Assembly (NCBI GenBank): GCA_045802605.1
Contig: JBJMQS010000050.1
Coordinates: 1-64,000, forward strand
Length of the DNA stretch: 64,000 nucleotides
Origin: JBJMQS01 sp045802605
Lineage (GTDB): Bacteria > Planctomycetota > Planctomycetia > Gemmatales > Gemmataceae
Direction: 5' to 3'
How positions within the stretch are numbered: position 1 is the stretch's first letter; each line of letters begins with the position of its first letter. This document shows positions 24,720 through 35,076 of the stretch, in pieces. A program made the translations under genes and the position numbers. The notes below the pieces were generated by a model. The model saw only the letters and a list, made by a program, of their open reading frames with translations, was not told where the DNA came from and did not search any database.

Positions 24720-25934
24720 ATGATTGGTCGATCACTCGGTTGGTGTGCCTGTATTCTCGCAATCAGTGGATGTCAGCGCCCGGCCCCGGCCCCACCTGCA
24801 TCACCTCCTTCAGTTACCGTGCAGCGTCCGGTATCGCGCCCCGTAACCAACTATCTGGAGTTCACAGGCCGCATCGAAGCGGTCGAAACGGTGGAAATTC
24901 GGGCCCGGGTGCGAGGTTTTTTGCAAAAGGTCCACTTCCGTGAAGGGGTGGAAGTGAAGTCGGGCGACTTGCTTTACGAAATTGACCCCCGCGATTACCA
25001 AGCTAACGTCGCTCGGGCGGAGGCCGACCTACAGCGTCAGCGTGCGCAATTGCAGCTTGCAGAATCTGAGGTGCGCCGTGCCAACCAGATGCTCGCCAGC
25101 AACGCAACGAGCCGGGAAGAGCAAGAGCAGCGCGTCGCCGCCCGCGATACTGCTCAGGCCACCGTTCGCCAGTCCGAAGCCGCCCTGCAAAGCGCCCGCA
25201 TAGAACTGGGCTACACAACGATCCGCTCGCCGATCGACGGCCGGGTCAGCCGGACGAGGGTCACGGAAGGCAACCTCGTTGGCTTTAACGAACCCACCTT
25301 GCTGACCACTGTGGTTCGGCAAGACCCGGTCTATGTCACCTATGAAGCGTCTGAACGAGACTTTTTGAACTACCAGCGGCTGATCCGCGAACGAAGTGCG
25401 GCGACCGCGGCTGCGGGAACGGTTCCGGTGGAAGTGGGATTGGCCACTGAAGAAGGCTTCCCGCACCACGGTGTGATTAATTTTCGCGACAACACGGTGG
25501 ATCCCAACACCGGCACCATTTTGATTCGCGGCGAACTGCCCAACCCCGATCGACTGTTGACCCCAGGCTTGTTTGCGAGAGTGCGCGTGCCTGTGGGGCA
25601 GGCGAAGCCCAGTCTGCTGATCCCCGAAGCGGCCCTGTCCGCCGATCAGCGGGGCCAATTCGTCCTTGTCGTCAATGCAGATAACCGCGTCGAAGTGCGA
25701 CCGGTGCAAACGGGGGCCTCCCAAGAAGGACTCATCGTGATTGAGCATGGCTTGGCGGAGACGGATCGAGTCATCACCAGCGGTTTATTGCGAGCGCGAC
25801 CGGGCTCTGAGGTAGCGCCGCACGAACCGAACGAAAAACCAACAACCAGTTCACCACCGTCACCGCCTCCCATGGCCCCAGCGGTCGGCCGGCCACCCGC
25901 CGGGCCCAAGACCGGCAACGTCCCTGGTTCCTGA
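24720..25934 (+). CDS. RND efflux periplasmic adaptor (MexA/AcrA type) lipoprotein
   Basis: About 404 residues. Signal and lipobox SLGWCACILAISGC near the N-terminus anchor it in the inner membrane. I chose the ATG at 24720 because GGAG lies about 6 bases upstream; one in-frame ATG at 24708 is close. The membrane-fusion motifs are clear: TGRIEAVETVEIRARVRGFLQKVHFREG, then VKSGDLLYEIDP and a coiled-coil hairpin of about 70 residues (ADLQRQRAQLQLAE, SEAALQSARIELGYTTIRSPIDGRVS). The C-terminal tail is Pro-rich. It links the pump encoded 8 bases downstream to an outer-membrane channel; no such channel gene is adjacent. Substrates unknown. Confidence 0.92.
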   Translation: MIGRSLGWCACILAISGCQRPAPAPPASPPSVTVQRPVSRPVTNYLEFTGRIEAVETVEIRARVRGFLQKVHFREGVEVKSGDLLYEIDPRDYQANVARAEADLQRQRAQLQLAESEVRRANQMLASNATSREEQEQRVAARDTAQATVRQSEAALQSARIELGYTTIRSPIDGRVSRTRVTEGNLVGFNEPTLLTTVVRQDPVYVTYEASERDFLNYQRLIRERSAATAAAGTVPVEVGLATEEGFPHHGVINFRDNTVDPNTGTILIRGELPNPDRLLTPGLFARVRVPVGQAKPSLLIPEAALSADQRGQFVLVVNADNRVEVRPVQTGASQEGLIVIEHGLAETDRVITSGLLRARPGSEVAPHEPNEKPTTSSPPSPPPMAPAVGRPPAGPKTGNVPGS

Positions 25935-25942
25935 GTACCGTC

Positions 25943-28900
25943 ATGGTTCCGCGGTTCTTCATCGATCATCGCGTCTTTGCCAACGTGATCGCGGTCATCA
26001 CGATCATCTTCGGAATCGTCGCTTTGCGAACGTTGCCGGTCGAGCAGTACCCGCCGATTACTCCGCCGACCGTGCAAGTGCGTGCCAGCTATCCCGGGGC
26101 CAACGCCACGGTTCTGGCAAATACGGTCGCCTCGCCGCTCGAGCAGCAGATCAACGGCGTGGAAAACATGCTGTACATGACCTCAAGTTCTTCAGCATCG
26201 GATGGCTCATATGCGCTGACCATTACGTTCGACATCGGCACTGATCTGGATAAGGCGCAGGTGCTCGTGCAAAATCGCGTCGCGGTTGCCGAACCGCGGC
26301 TACCGGCCGAAGTCCGCCAAGTGGGCGTAACGGTTTTGAAACAATCAACCGACATCGTTCTCGTCGCTTCACTACTCTCGCCCGATGGGCGATACAACAG
26401 TTTGTTTTTGGCGAACTATGCGAGCCTGAATTTGCGCGATGAATTAAGTCGGGTCGCCGGGGTGGGCGATGTACGCATCTCAGGCGCTGGCGATTACAGC
26501 ATGCGGATCTGGCTCGACCCCGAACGTTTGCGCGCCCGGCAACTAACAGCGCAAGATGTCGTCAACGCCCTCCGGGATCAAAACGTGCAGGTGGCGGCGG
26601 GTCAGATCGGTCAACCGCCTACGACTGGCCAGCAACAATTCCAGTACACGGTGACGGCCCAGGGTCGTTACTCTGATGTCGATCAATTCCGCCGCGTGGT
26701 AGTCAAGACTGGCGAAGGCGGCCGTGTTGTACGCCTCGAGGATGTTGCCCGGGTCGAGCTCGGCGCACAGTCGTACGACACGTTTGCTCAACGCAACGGC
26801 CGCGAAACTGCCAACCTGCTGATTTACCAATTGCCTGGGGCCAACGCGCTCGACGTTTCCTCCGGCGTGCGGGCCGCGCTGGCAAGAATGGCCGAGAGTT
26901 TTCCGCCCGGCCTGACCTACGAGGTTCCACTAGACACCACTGCTTTTGTTCGCGCGGGCATCAAAGAGGTTTACCGCACGCTGGCTGAAGCTGGCGTCCT
27001 CGTGCTGATCGTCATCCTGGCGTTTCTGCAGAGTTGGCGTGCGCTCTTGGTCCCGGCCACGACGGTGCCCGTGACGATCATCGGAGCATTTGCCTTTCTG
27101 TATGTTCTCGGGTTCTCGGTGAATTTCCTAACGCTGTTCGGCTTGGTCTTGGCCATTGGAATTGTTGTCGATGATGCGATCCTGATTGTGGAAAATGCCT
27201 CGCACCACGTCGAGAGGGGCCTGCCTCCGCGTGAGGCAACCATCAAGGCGATGAGCGAGGTCACCGGCCCAGTTATCGGCATCACCATGGTCTTGATGGC
27301 CGTGTTTCTGCCGGCATCGTTTCTGGGTGGCGTCACCGGACGGCTATACCGCCAATTCGCGCTGACCATCGCCGCCACCGCCCTCATCAGCGCGATCAAC
27401 GCACTTACGCTGAAGCCGGCGCAGTGTGCACAGTATCTCCGCGCTGCGCCGCCACGGCGCAACTGGGCGGCGCGAGCATTCAATGCCGTGTATGCTGCCA
27501 CAGAGCACGCGTATTCGCGACTCGTCGGCTTTTTGCTGCGCTCGACGGCTATCGTCGTCCCCACCTTCGTAGCGTTGTTAATCCTCACCGGCTGGTGGTA
27601 CGCCTCTTTGCCAGGGGGTTTCCTGCCGACCGAAGATCAGGGCAATGCCATCGTCAGCATTCAACTGCCCGACGCCGCCTCGCAGCAACGCACCCGCGCC
27701 TTGGTTGAGAAAGTTAATGGCATGATCGATGAAGAACGGCAACAGCATGCCGCGGTCGAAGGGTGGTTCGTGCTCGGGGGGCTATCACTCATCGATGGCA
27801 CATCGCTGCCCAACGCCGCAACGATCTTCGTGACTTACCGACCCTGGGAAGAACGCACCCGGCCCGAGCAGAGCCAACCAGCCATCCTCGCACGGCTCGC
27901 CCGCAAATTTGGGACGATCGAGGAAGGTGTGGTCTTTCCGATCGTCCCACCATCGATTCGCGGACTCGGCACAACTGGGGGTCTGCAATTTCAGGTGCAA
28001 GACCGCGGCGGAATCGGGCTGGAGGCCCTTCAGGATAGAGTGCAGCAGTTCGTCGTAGCTGGCCGCAGCCGCCCAGAGCTTGGGCCTTTGAATACCAATT
28101 TCCGCGCTGCGGTGCCGCAAATTCGTTTGCACGTTGATGAGACGAAAAGCAAACAGCTCGGGTTAGCGATGAACGACGTCTATGCCGCCCTGCAAACCTA
28201 TTTGGGTTCGACATACGTCAACGACTTCACGAAGTTTGGCCGCGTTTATCAAGTGCGAGCCCAAGCCGATGCGTCGTTCCGCGACCAACCCGACGACCTG
28301 CGCCGACTCGAAGTGCGCAACCGGGAAGGCGGCATGGTGCCGCTGGCAACGCTATTGTCGGTAGAGAAATCGTACGGGCCGCCGATCGTCATTCGACACA
28401 ATTTGTACCCCTCGGCGCTCATCACCGGGACACCGGCTCCCAGTTATAGCTCGGGTCAAGCCTTGGATGCGATCGAATCGCTGTCGTCAAAGGAACTTTC
28501 CGGACCGGTTGCAATCGAGTGGACCGGCGTTGCGTTCCAAGAGCGACTCGTCGGCGGGCAGGCACTGAGCGTCTTTGGTATGGCGGTGCTCTTGGTGTAT
28601 CTCGTCTTAGCCGCTCAATACGAAATTTGGATTTTGCCGATCGCCGTTGTGCTCACCGTTCCACTCGGATTGCTGGGAGCAGTCGCGGCCGCCTCGATTC
28701 GCGGCTTGGGCAACGATGTCTACGCGCAGGTCGGCGTCGTGTTGATCATCGCCTTGGCTAGTAAGAACGCGATTGTGGTGGTCGAGTTCGCGCGTGAACT
28801 GCGGCTGGCGGGGCGATCGATTGTTGAGGCCGCGCACGAAGCCGCGCGGCTGCGATTTCGGCCAATCTTGATGACGTCATTTGCTTTCGTCTTGGGAGTG

Positions 28901-29284
28901 GTGCCCCTCGTTTTCGCGATTGGCGCGGGCGCGGCCAGTCGCCGTTCGTTGGGTACGGCGGTGTTCGGCGGCATGCTGAGCGCCACCTTCTTGACCGTAT
29001 TGTTCGTTCCCGTCTTCTTTTCGGCCGCGCAGCGATTGTCCGAATGGATCAGCGGACCAACCAAACATACCGCGGCACAAACAGGTTCCACCTCACCTCC
29101 GTCGGCCGCTCAAGCTCCCGAAGGCGAGCGCCACCCGCCGCTGACGCCAGCCGGCTTCCCTCGCAATGGCGTACTCCGCAACCCGCGCATGACGGTGCGG
29201 GCCGGGAATAATGCCATGCGAACGGTCGCTGACTTTCGGTTTTGGTCCGCGGTTAAACGGGACAAAAGCAGAACGCCAATGTGA
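25943..29284 (+). CDS. RND multidrug efflux pump permease (AcrB/MexB type)
   Basis: A 1113-residue inner-membrane proton antiporter of the hydrophobe/amphiphile efflux family. First helix MVPRFFIDHRVFANVIAVIT, porter motif SYPGANATVLANTVASPLEQQINGVENMLYM, the second half (FFIDRP-type repeat replaced by STAIVVPTFVALLI), and helix 4 GIVVDDAI (Asp410-Asp411) with ASKNAIVVVEFA carry the proton relay. Length of AcrB is about 1050; here about 70 extra residues follow the last helix, Ser/Pro/Thr-rich and with no family resemblance. The stop lies in the left arm of a strong terminator. It is co-transcribed with the adaptor. Confidence 0.93.
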   Translation: MVPRFFIDHRVFANVIAVITIIFGIVALRTLPVEQYPPITPPTVQVRASYPGANATVLANTVASPLEQQINGVENMLYMTSSSSASDGSYALTITFDIGTDLDKAQVLVQNRVAVAEPRLPAEVRQVGVTVLKQSTDIVLVASLLSPDGRYNSLFLANYASLNLRDELSRVAGVGDVRISGAGDYSMRIWLDPERLRARQLTAQDVVNALRDQNVQVAAGQIGQPPTTGQQQFQYTVTAQGRYSDVDQFRRVVVKTGEGGRVVRLEDVARVELGAQSYDTFAQRNGRETANLLIYQLPGANALDVSSGVRAALARMAESFPPGLTYEVPLDTTAFVRAGIKEVYRTLAEAGVLVLIVILAFLQSWRALLVPATTVPVTIIGAFAFLYVLGFSVNFLTLFGLVLAIGIVVDDAILIVENASHHVERGLPPREATIKAMSEVTGPVIGITMVLMAVFLPASFLGGVTGRLYRQFALTIAATALISAINALTLKPAQCAQYLRAAPPRRNWAARAFNAVYAATEHAYSRLVGFLLRSTAIVVPTFVALLILTGWWYASLPGGFLPTEDQGNAIVSIQLPDAASQQRTRALVEKVNGMIDEERQQHAAVEGWFVLGGLSLIDGTSLPNAATIFVTYRPWEERTRPEQSQPAILARLARKFGTIEEGVVFPIVPPSIRGLGTTGGLQFQVQDRGGIGLEALQDRVQQFVVAGRSRPELGPLNTNFRAAVPQIRLHVDETKSKQLGLAMNDVYAALQTYLGSTYVNDFTKFGRVYQVRAQADASFRDQPDDLRRLEVRNREGGMVPLATLLSVEKSYGPPIVIRHNLYPSALITGTPAPSYSSGQALDAIESLSSKELSGPVAIEWTGVAFQERLVGGQALSVFGMAVLLVYLVLAAQYEIWILPIAVVLTVPLGLLGAVAAASIRGLGNDVYAQVGVVLIIALASKNAIVVVEFARELRLAGRSIVEAAHEAARLRFRPILMTSFAFVLGVVPLVFAIGAGAASRRSLGTAVFGGMLSATFLTVLFVPVFFSAAQRLSEWISGPTKHTAAQTGSTSPPSAAQAPEGERHPPLTPAGFPRNGVLRNPRMTVRAGNNAMRTVADFRFWSAVKRDKSRTPM

Positions 29285-29313
29285 ACCGGCCGAAAGCCGA
29301 TTCACATTGGCGT
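29273..29313. terminator. Bidirectional hairpin between convergent genes
   Basis: ACGCCAATGTGAACCGGC (29273-29290) pairs with GCCGATTCACATTGGCGT (29296-29313), 17 of 18 positions, around CGAAA. The pump stop codon lies within the left arm. The giant surface protein gene at 29353-35076 ends 40 bases away from the other side. Confidence 0.75.
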
Positions 29314-29352
29314 TACAGCTATGAGTACGTTCAAGAGGCGTCGCAGGTCGGC

Positions 29353-32300
29353 TTATCCAACAAACACGCCGCCCATGAACGCGGGATCATAGGCATTGAA
29401 GCTTACGATCTTCGTCTGCGTAGCTACATTAAACGCTTGCACGTGTGGGGTGCCACCGGGGCCGGCACCTGTCAGCAGATCCAGAGTGCCGTCACCATTC
29501 ACGTCAGCGATGCCGACGCGAACGCCACCCTGGAAGCCCGCGTCATAGGCATTGAAAGCGGCCAATGCTGCCAGAGTAGCCCCGTCGAAGATGACCACGA
29601 CCGGTTGACCGCCCGCACCTGCGCCGGCCACAATGTCGGCCTTGCTATCGCCGTTGACATCGAGGGCGCTCACATAGACGCCGCCATGGAACGCCGCGTC
29701 GAATGCGAAGAAGCTGCGGATCTCCCCGCCGGTAGCTCCCGAGAAAACCTTCACGTGCGGTCCGCCGCCGGGGCCGGCACCCGTGATGATGTCCGCAAAA
29801 TTATCGCCATCCACATCGCCGCCGGAAACGCGCACCCCGCCGGTAAACGCTGCGTCATAGGCGTAGAAGCTGTAAAGCACAGCGCCGGTCTTGCCGTCAA
29901 ACACTTTCACGTGCGGTCCGCCGCCGAAGTCGGCGCCCGTGATGATATCGGCGAAGCCGTCATTATTCACATCGCCCGCGCCAATAAACACGCCGCCGGA
30001 GAAGTCGGACGCATAGGCAAAGAAGCTCCGCACTTCCGCGCCGCTGACGCCGTCGAAGACTTTGACGTGCGGTCCGCCGCCAGGGCCAGCCGCAGTGAGA
30101 ATATCCGGAATCCCGTCGCCGGTGACGTCGCCGGCCGCCACGCGCACACCACCAGTGAAGGCTGAATCGTAAGCGTAGAAGCTGAATTGCAAGGCACCAG
30201 TCGAGTCATACACGATGACATGCGGTCCACCGCCGGCGTCGGCCCCGGTGACCAGTGGCAACGGTTGGCTCTTGGTGGCTGTCAATGCATTGGCGCTGTT
30301 ATTGCCAGGTGTCGGATCGGTGGTGGCGGAGCCGATCGTCACAGTGTTGTTGATGCTCGTGCTATTTGGAGTGTTGGTGTTGACGCGGACGACCAGGGTG
30401 AAGACCTGGTTGCCGGAACCGGCGGCGAAGGTCGATCGTGTCGCTTGCACAGCTCCGGTCCCACCAACGGCCGGAGTCGTGGTGACCCAGCCGGCCGGTG
30501 CGCTGAACGACACGAAGGTCGTGTTCGCCGGAATGTTGTCGTTGAGTACAAGCGTCTGGGCATCGCTGGGCCCCGCCATGCTCACCGTGATCGTGTAGGT
30601 GATGTTGCCGCCGAGGAAGACCGGATCCGGGGTGTCGACTTTCACAACACCTAAATCGGCTTGCGGCGTCAATGTGTCGGTGTCGGTCGCACTGTTGTTC
30701 CCCGGGACGAGATCGACGATATTCGCCGGCGGGGTGATATCCGCGCCGACGACCAAGTTACCGGTCGCGCTCGGACTAATCGTGCCGGTGACCGTGTAGG
30801 TTACGCTGCTGCCAACTGGCATGTTAACGAGGTCATTGATCGCACCACTGCCAGCCGCGGTGAAGCCCGTCGCGCCGCCGCCGCCAACAGCGGTGAACGT
30901 TACGCCGGTCAAGCCGACCGGAATGGTGTCGGTGATGTTGGCCCCGGTGACGCCCAGGGTGCCGTTGTTCACGGCCACGATGGTATATGTCACCTTGTTG
31001 CCAGGGATGGCGGACGCCGCACCGTCGGTGATAGTGATCGCCAGATCGGCGTCGGTCGGGGAGAGGGTTTCGATTTGATCGAAGTTGACAGTGGCCCGGT
31101 TGCCGAACGTGTAACTGCCCTGCAGACCGGTGGCCGTGGTGTTGGCAGTGAGCGACGGGCTCGTTGAGCCGGCGACGACGACATTGAGTGTGTCACCGGG
31201 GAGAGTCGGCGGGGCCGGAGTATTGCCGATGATGTTGTAAACAGTGAACTGGTCGGGCGTGACGTTGGCGGTGTCGGACCCGGCGCCCATGTTGATGGTG
31301 AGAGTCCAGCCCGCGGCGGCGCCGGTCTGATCGATGGTGTACGTGTTGCCACCTGAGCCGCCGTTGAGAGTGACGCTATCGACATCCAACGAATTGCCGA
31401 TGGCGTACTGGATGGCCGCGAGATTGCCGAAACCAGTGACCTGACCGAACGTTTGGGCACCGACCGCTACAGTGTCAACCGTGACATTTCGTGCGACGGC
31501 ATCGCCGGAGTCATCGATGTTGACGGTCGAGAACGAACCGCTGTTGGCGATCCGCACCAGGCCGTTGATACCGGACAAGTCGCCGCCGAGCGTCGGAGCG
31601 GTGCTGCCGACGTTTACGGCGTCATTGCCGGATTGGCCTTGGATCACATAGGTCACGTTGGCGCTGGTCGCCTGGATGTTGGTGACATCCGCGCCGCCGC
31701 CCGTGTTAAGCGTCGTCGTAAATATCGCGGTCGATCCGGCTTGGTTCACCGTGATCGTGTTGCCGCCGGAGCCGCCGCTGATCGTTACACCGTTCACATC
31801 CCCGGTGTTGGCGATCGCGTATTGAATCGGAGCCGAGTTCCCGAGCCCGGTGAGCTGGCCAAACGTCTGCGCACCGACGAGCGTCGTGTCGAGCGTGGCG
31901 TTCTGGGCAGTGGCATCGCCCGAATCATCGATGTTGACAGCGGTGAAGCTGCTGGGATTCGTGATGCGAACCAAGCCATTAATGTTGGCCAGGGTGCCGC
32001 CGGCGGCTGGGGCGGTGCTGCCGACATTCACGCTGTCGGCACCCGCTTGGCCGTTGACGACGTAGGTGACATTGGCGCTCGTGGCTTGGACATCGACTTC
32101 GTCGGCCCCAGTGCCGGTGTCGAGCGTGGTGGTGAAGACCGCGGCAGAACCGGCTTGATTTATGCCTATCGTGTTGCCGCCCGAGCCACCGTGAATTGTC
32201 ACGCTGGCGACGTCGCCGGGATTGGCGATGGCGTATTGGATTGCGGCCGTGTTGCCCAAGCCAGTCAGGCGGCCAAATGTCTGTGCGCCCACGACAGTGG

Positions 32301-35076
32301 TGTCGAGCGTGGCGTTGCGGCCAGTGGCGTCGCCAGAATCATCGATGTCCACTGTGGTGAATGAACTCGTGTTTTGGATCTGCACAATGCCGTTGATGCC
32401 CAATAGGTCGCCCCCGGCGACCGGCGCGGTGCTGCCGACATTGACCGAGTCGTTTCCTGCCTGCCCCTGAATGACGTAAGTGACGCTGCCGCTTGTTTGC
32501 TGGACATTTACAACGTCGGCCCCCGTGCCCGTGTTGACCGTCGTCGTAAAGTTTGCCGTAGCACCGGTTTGATTGATCGTGATTGTATTGCCACCGGACC
32601 CGGCGTTGAGCGTGACGCTACTGACATCGCCACTACTGCCAATCGCATACTGAATTGCAGCCGGGTTGCCCAAACCGGTCAATCGGCCAAACGTTTGAGC
32701 GCCGATCACGGTCGAATCAAGTGTAGCGTTGCGTGCGACCACGTCGCCAGAATCGTCGATGATCACGTCGGAGAAGCTGCTGGTGTTGCGAATGGTGACT
32801 GGGCCGTTAATGCCGGTGAGGTCGCCGCCCAGCGCCGGGGCCGCACTGCCGATCGTGACAGTGTCGGAGCCACTGTTTCCGTTGATCTGGAGGTTAGCAC
32901 CATTGGTCCCGCTGGTCGCGAGGACGTTGACGATGTCCGCGCCGGTGCCACTATTCAGCGTCGTGGAGACGCCAGTTCCGAAGATGCTCGACGGCGTGTT
33001 GTTCACGTTGAAAGTGTTGCCACCAGTACCACCACCGATCGTCAACGAATTGAGATCCGACTGGAACCAATTGATCGTGGCAGGAGCTAAGCCCGTCAAC
33101 GAACCAGCATCGATGGTCGCCGTTTGGCTCGTCGCGTCGGCCGAATCATCAATGATCAACGTCGTGAGGGCTGGAGGATTCCGAACCGTCACGGTGCCGT
33201 TGATTCCCTGAACGCTGCCACCATTAGTAATGTTGACGGTGTCGGTCGGCACGACGCCGCCGGAGCTGACCGTGCTCGTGATCGTCGTTGCGTATGAAGC
33301 ATCGGTGACCTGGACGTTGACGGAATCGTCTCCATCGTTGGTATCGACGATCAAGTTGGTCAAACCGGTGCCAGTCGTGTTTTCGTTGAGAGTGACGGTA
33401 TCTGCGCCAGCCTTCGCATCAACGGTGACGTTCGTTTTGTTGCGGAAGCGAACCAGCTCAGCGGCACCGTTGAAGTTGACTTCAATGGTATTTTCCTGGA
33501 ATCCAGTAATTGGATCGGCGCCCGATGAGAGCGGGCCATTGACGATGTTAATCGTGTCAGCACCGGCGAAACCATTGATTGTGTAGTTCGCGACGACGGT
33601 GAGGTCTTCGACGGGCGACAAGCCGGTAAAGTTCACGATCGACTGTAGAGCAACCGAATCCGTTAACGTCACGGTGCCCGAAAAGCCATTTGGATCGACC
33701 GCGCCCGGATCGTAAACGCCTGAGGAAGCACCCGTCAAATTGCCGTTCATGAGCAATGAGTCTGTGCCGCCGTTGCCGTTGTAATTGATTACGCGGTTAA
33801 TGGTCATGTCCGTGCCTTGATCGACTTCGAGTCGATCATTGCCGACGCCGCCATTCACCGTGATGGTGTTGTCCACTTGCGCGAACGGAATCAGAATCCA
33901 AGTTTGTCCTGATTCACTGACCCGCAAATTGTTTCCCGCACCGGGCCGCGACAAGCGCAAAAAGTCCCCGCCGCCTGTGGCGGTCACAGTCAGGGGCACG
34001 CTCACGCTACCATCGGTTTGTAGGGTATCCAACTGGGTGTAATTGATGGCGGCGAATCCAGACCAAGTCCATGTACCCGCGCCAGGTCCGTTGGAATCCA
34101 GGGTGCCGGCCGTTCCAACGGCATCCAAAGTGAGTTTGTTGTTGCCGGTGCCCGCGTTCAGATTCAAGGTCTCACTGATCGGTTCGACATTAAAGGTGTT
34201 GCCGCCCGATCCGGCGTTGATCGTCACAAATTGCACATCAATTGGGTCGTATCGGACCAGTCCGCCGGCATCCGACAGTCCGGCAATGTTGACGAAGCCG
34301 CCGGACGAGGTGATGTTCACTATGTCGGCAGTTGTATCTGCTGAATCTTCCAGTGTAACAACGGTAAAATCGGATATCGTGTTATTTTCGATGTTGACCT
34401 GGCCAGAGATGCTCGCCATTCCAACACCGGCCGTGCCGATTGTGGCACTGTCATTGCCAGCGGCGCTATCGATCGTGCAGGGCTCTGAGCCGAAAGTGGA
34501 TTGAACGAGGACGGTATCCGCAGCCGTTCCCGTCACAAGAAAGCGGCCACCCGTCACAGCGGTTCCGCCAACATTGAGGTCGATGCCGGTCGAAACAAAC
34601 GTCGAAGTGTTGTAGGTGTAGGTGGTTGCAGAGGCGTTGCCGTTATCTAAGACGTGCAATTGATCACCCGCGCCACCCGCGTTGTAATTGACGCGCGCTA
34701 AGTTTAGGCTCGCCGGCGATGCACCAGTGTCGCCGAGATTCACCGTGTCAGCGCCAGTGCCGGTGTCGAGGTTGATCGTAGACGTATTCGCGGCGGGCAA
34801 AAACTGAATGCCGAGCGTACCTGTGTCCCAGTCAAAACTGCCGTTTAACAGCAAGAAGCCCGCGGCCTCCGTGATGTTGATGGCATCGGCGGCTGCATCA
34901 CTGACGACGGTCGCAGTGGAGCCGACGAGTGATGATGTCACTGTCGGCACAATGCGGCTTTCGAGTGCCCAGAGCTGCGGCCTCGTGGTACGGACCATGT
35001 TGGCTGGCCGAGGCACGCCTCGAACCGGGTTAAAGCGAAGTGATGTGGAGAGATTGCGGAGCCATGCGCGAATCAT
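29353..35076 (-). CDS. Giant repeat-rich surface protein with DUF11 and FG-GAP repeats
   Basis: A 1907-residue protein. The N-terminus is basic and not classically hydrophobic; LWALESRIVPTV at about 36-47 resembles LEPR-type planctomycete N-terminal signals. A Gly/Asn/Thr-rich part with SGDAT, GSGGNT and TGTGAD patterns follows. Residues about 709-1262 contain four 138-residue repeats (see 31290-32945). Two DUF11-type Ig-like domains follow (about 1340-1600: DADLAITITD, ADLGVVKVDT). The C-terminal 300 residues are FG-GAP repeats with Ca-binding sites like GDVNNDGFAD, and GGGPHVKVFDG. It is probably a cell-surface adhesin or S-layer-type protein. AGGAG lies 10 bases before the ATG. Confidence 0.85.
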   Translation of the reverse strand: MIRAWLRNLSTSLRFNPVRGVPRPANMVRTTRPQLWALESRIVPTVTSSLVGSTATVVSDAAADAINITEAAGFLLLNGSFDWDTGTLGIQFLPAANTSTINLDTGTGADTVNLGDTGASPASLNLARVNYNAGGAGDQLHVLDNGNASATTYTYNTSTFVSTGIDLNVGGTAVTGGRFLVTGTAADTVLVQSTFGSEPCTIDSAAGNDSATIGTAGVGMASISGQVNIENNTISDFTVVTLEDSADTTADIVNITSSGGFVNIAGLSDAGGLVRYDPIDVQFVTINAGSGGNTFNVEPISETLNLNAGTGNNKLTLDAVGTAGTLDSNGPGAGTWTWSGFAAINYTQLDTLQTDGSVSVPLTVTATGGGDFLRLSRPGAGNNLRVSESGQTWILIPFAQVDNTITVNGGVGNDRLEVDQGTDMTINRVINYNGNGGTDSLLMNGNLTGASSGVYDPGAVDPNGFSGTVTLTDSVALQSIVNFTGLSPVEDLTVVANYTINGFAGADTINIVNGPLSSGADPITGFQENTIEVNFNGAAELVRFRNKTNVTVDAKAGADTVTLNENTTGTGLTNLIVDTNDGDDSVNVQVTDASYATTITSTVSSGGVVPTDTVNITNGGSVQGINGTVTVRNPPALTTLIIDDSADATSQTATIDAGSLTGLAPATINWFQSDLNSLTIGGGTGGNTFNVNNTPSSIFGTGVSTTLNSGTGADIVNVLATSGTNGANLQINGNSGSDTVTIGSAAPALGGDLTGINGPVTIRNTSSFSDVIIDDSGDVVARNATLDSTVIGAQTFGRLTGLGNPAAIQYAIGSSGDVSSVTLNAGSGGNTITINQTGATANFTTTVNTGTGADVVNVQQTSGSVTYVIQGQAGNDSVNVGSTAPVAGGDLLGINGIVQIQNTSSFTTVDIDDSGDATGRNATLDTTVVGAQTFGRLTGLGNTAAIQYAIANPGDVASVTIHGGSGGNTIGINQAGSAAVFTTTLDTGTGADEVDVQATSANVTYVVNGQAGADSVNVGSTAPAAGGTLANINGLVRITNPSSFTAVNIDDSGDATAQNATLDTTLVGAQTFGQLTGLGNSAPIQYAIANTGDVNGVTISGGSGGNTITVNQAGSTAIFTTTLNTGGGADVTNIQATSANVTYVIQGQSGNDAVNVGSTAPTLGGDLSGINGLVRIANSGSFSTVNIDDSGDAVARNVTVDTVAVGAQTFGQVTGFGNLAAIQYAIGNSLDVDSVTLNGGSGGNTYTIDQTGAAAGWTLTINMGAGSDTANVTPDQFTVYNIIGNTPAPPTLPGDTLNVVVAGSTSPSLTANTTATGLQGSYTFGNRATVNFDQIETLSPTDADLAITITDGAASAIPGNKVTYTIVAVNNGTLGVTGANITDTIPVGLTGVTFTAVGGGGATGFTAAGSGAINDLVNMPVGSSVTYTVTGTISPSATGNLVVGADITPPANIVDLVPGNNSATDTDTLTPQADLGVVKVDTPDPVFLGGNITYTITVSMAGPSDAQTLVLNDNIPANTTFVSFSAPAGWVTTTPAVGGTGAVQATRSTFAAGSGNQVFTLVVRVNTNTPNSTSINNTVTIGSATTDPTPGNNSANALTATKSQPLPLVTGADAGGGPHVIVYDSTGALQFSFYAYDSAFTGGVRVAAGDVTGDGIPDILTAAGPGGGPHVKVFDGVSGAEVRSFFAYASDFSGGVFIGAGDVNNDGFADIITGADFGGGPHVKVFDGKTGAVLYSFYAYDAAFTGGVRVSGGDVDGDNFADIITGAGPGGGPHVKVFSGATGGEIRSFFAFDAAFHGGVYVSALDVNGDSKADIVAGAGAGGQPVVVIFDGATLAALAAFNAYDAGFQGGVRVGIADVNGDGTLDLLTGAGPGGTPHVQAFNVATQTKIVSFNAYDPAFMGGVFVG
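31290..32945 (-). repeat. Four 414-bp tandem repeats inside the giant surface protein gene
   Basis: The plus-strand anchor (CCGAACGTTTGGGC or CCAAACGTCTGCGC-like) recurs at 31445, 31859, 32273 and 32687, exactly 414 bases apart. Each unit codes 138 residues with IDDSGD, NATLDTT, VGAQTFG, TGLGN and QYAI. Limits of the first and last units are approximate. The exact period points to recent duplication or gene conversion. Confidence 0.8.

Noticed and set aside
29281..30165. Plus-strand open frame opposite the giant surface protein
   Set aside because: It is the antisense shadow of the FG-GAP repeats.
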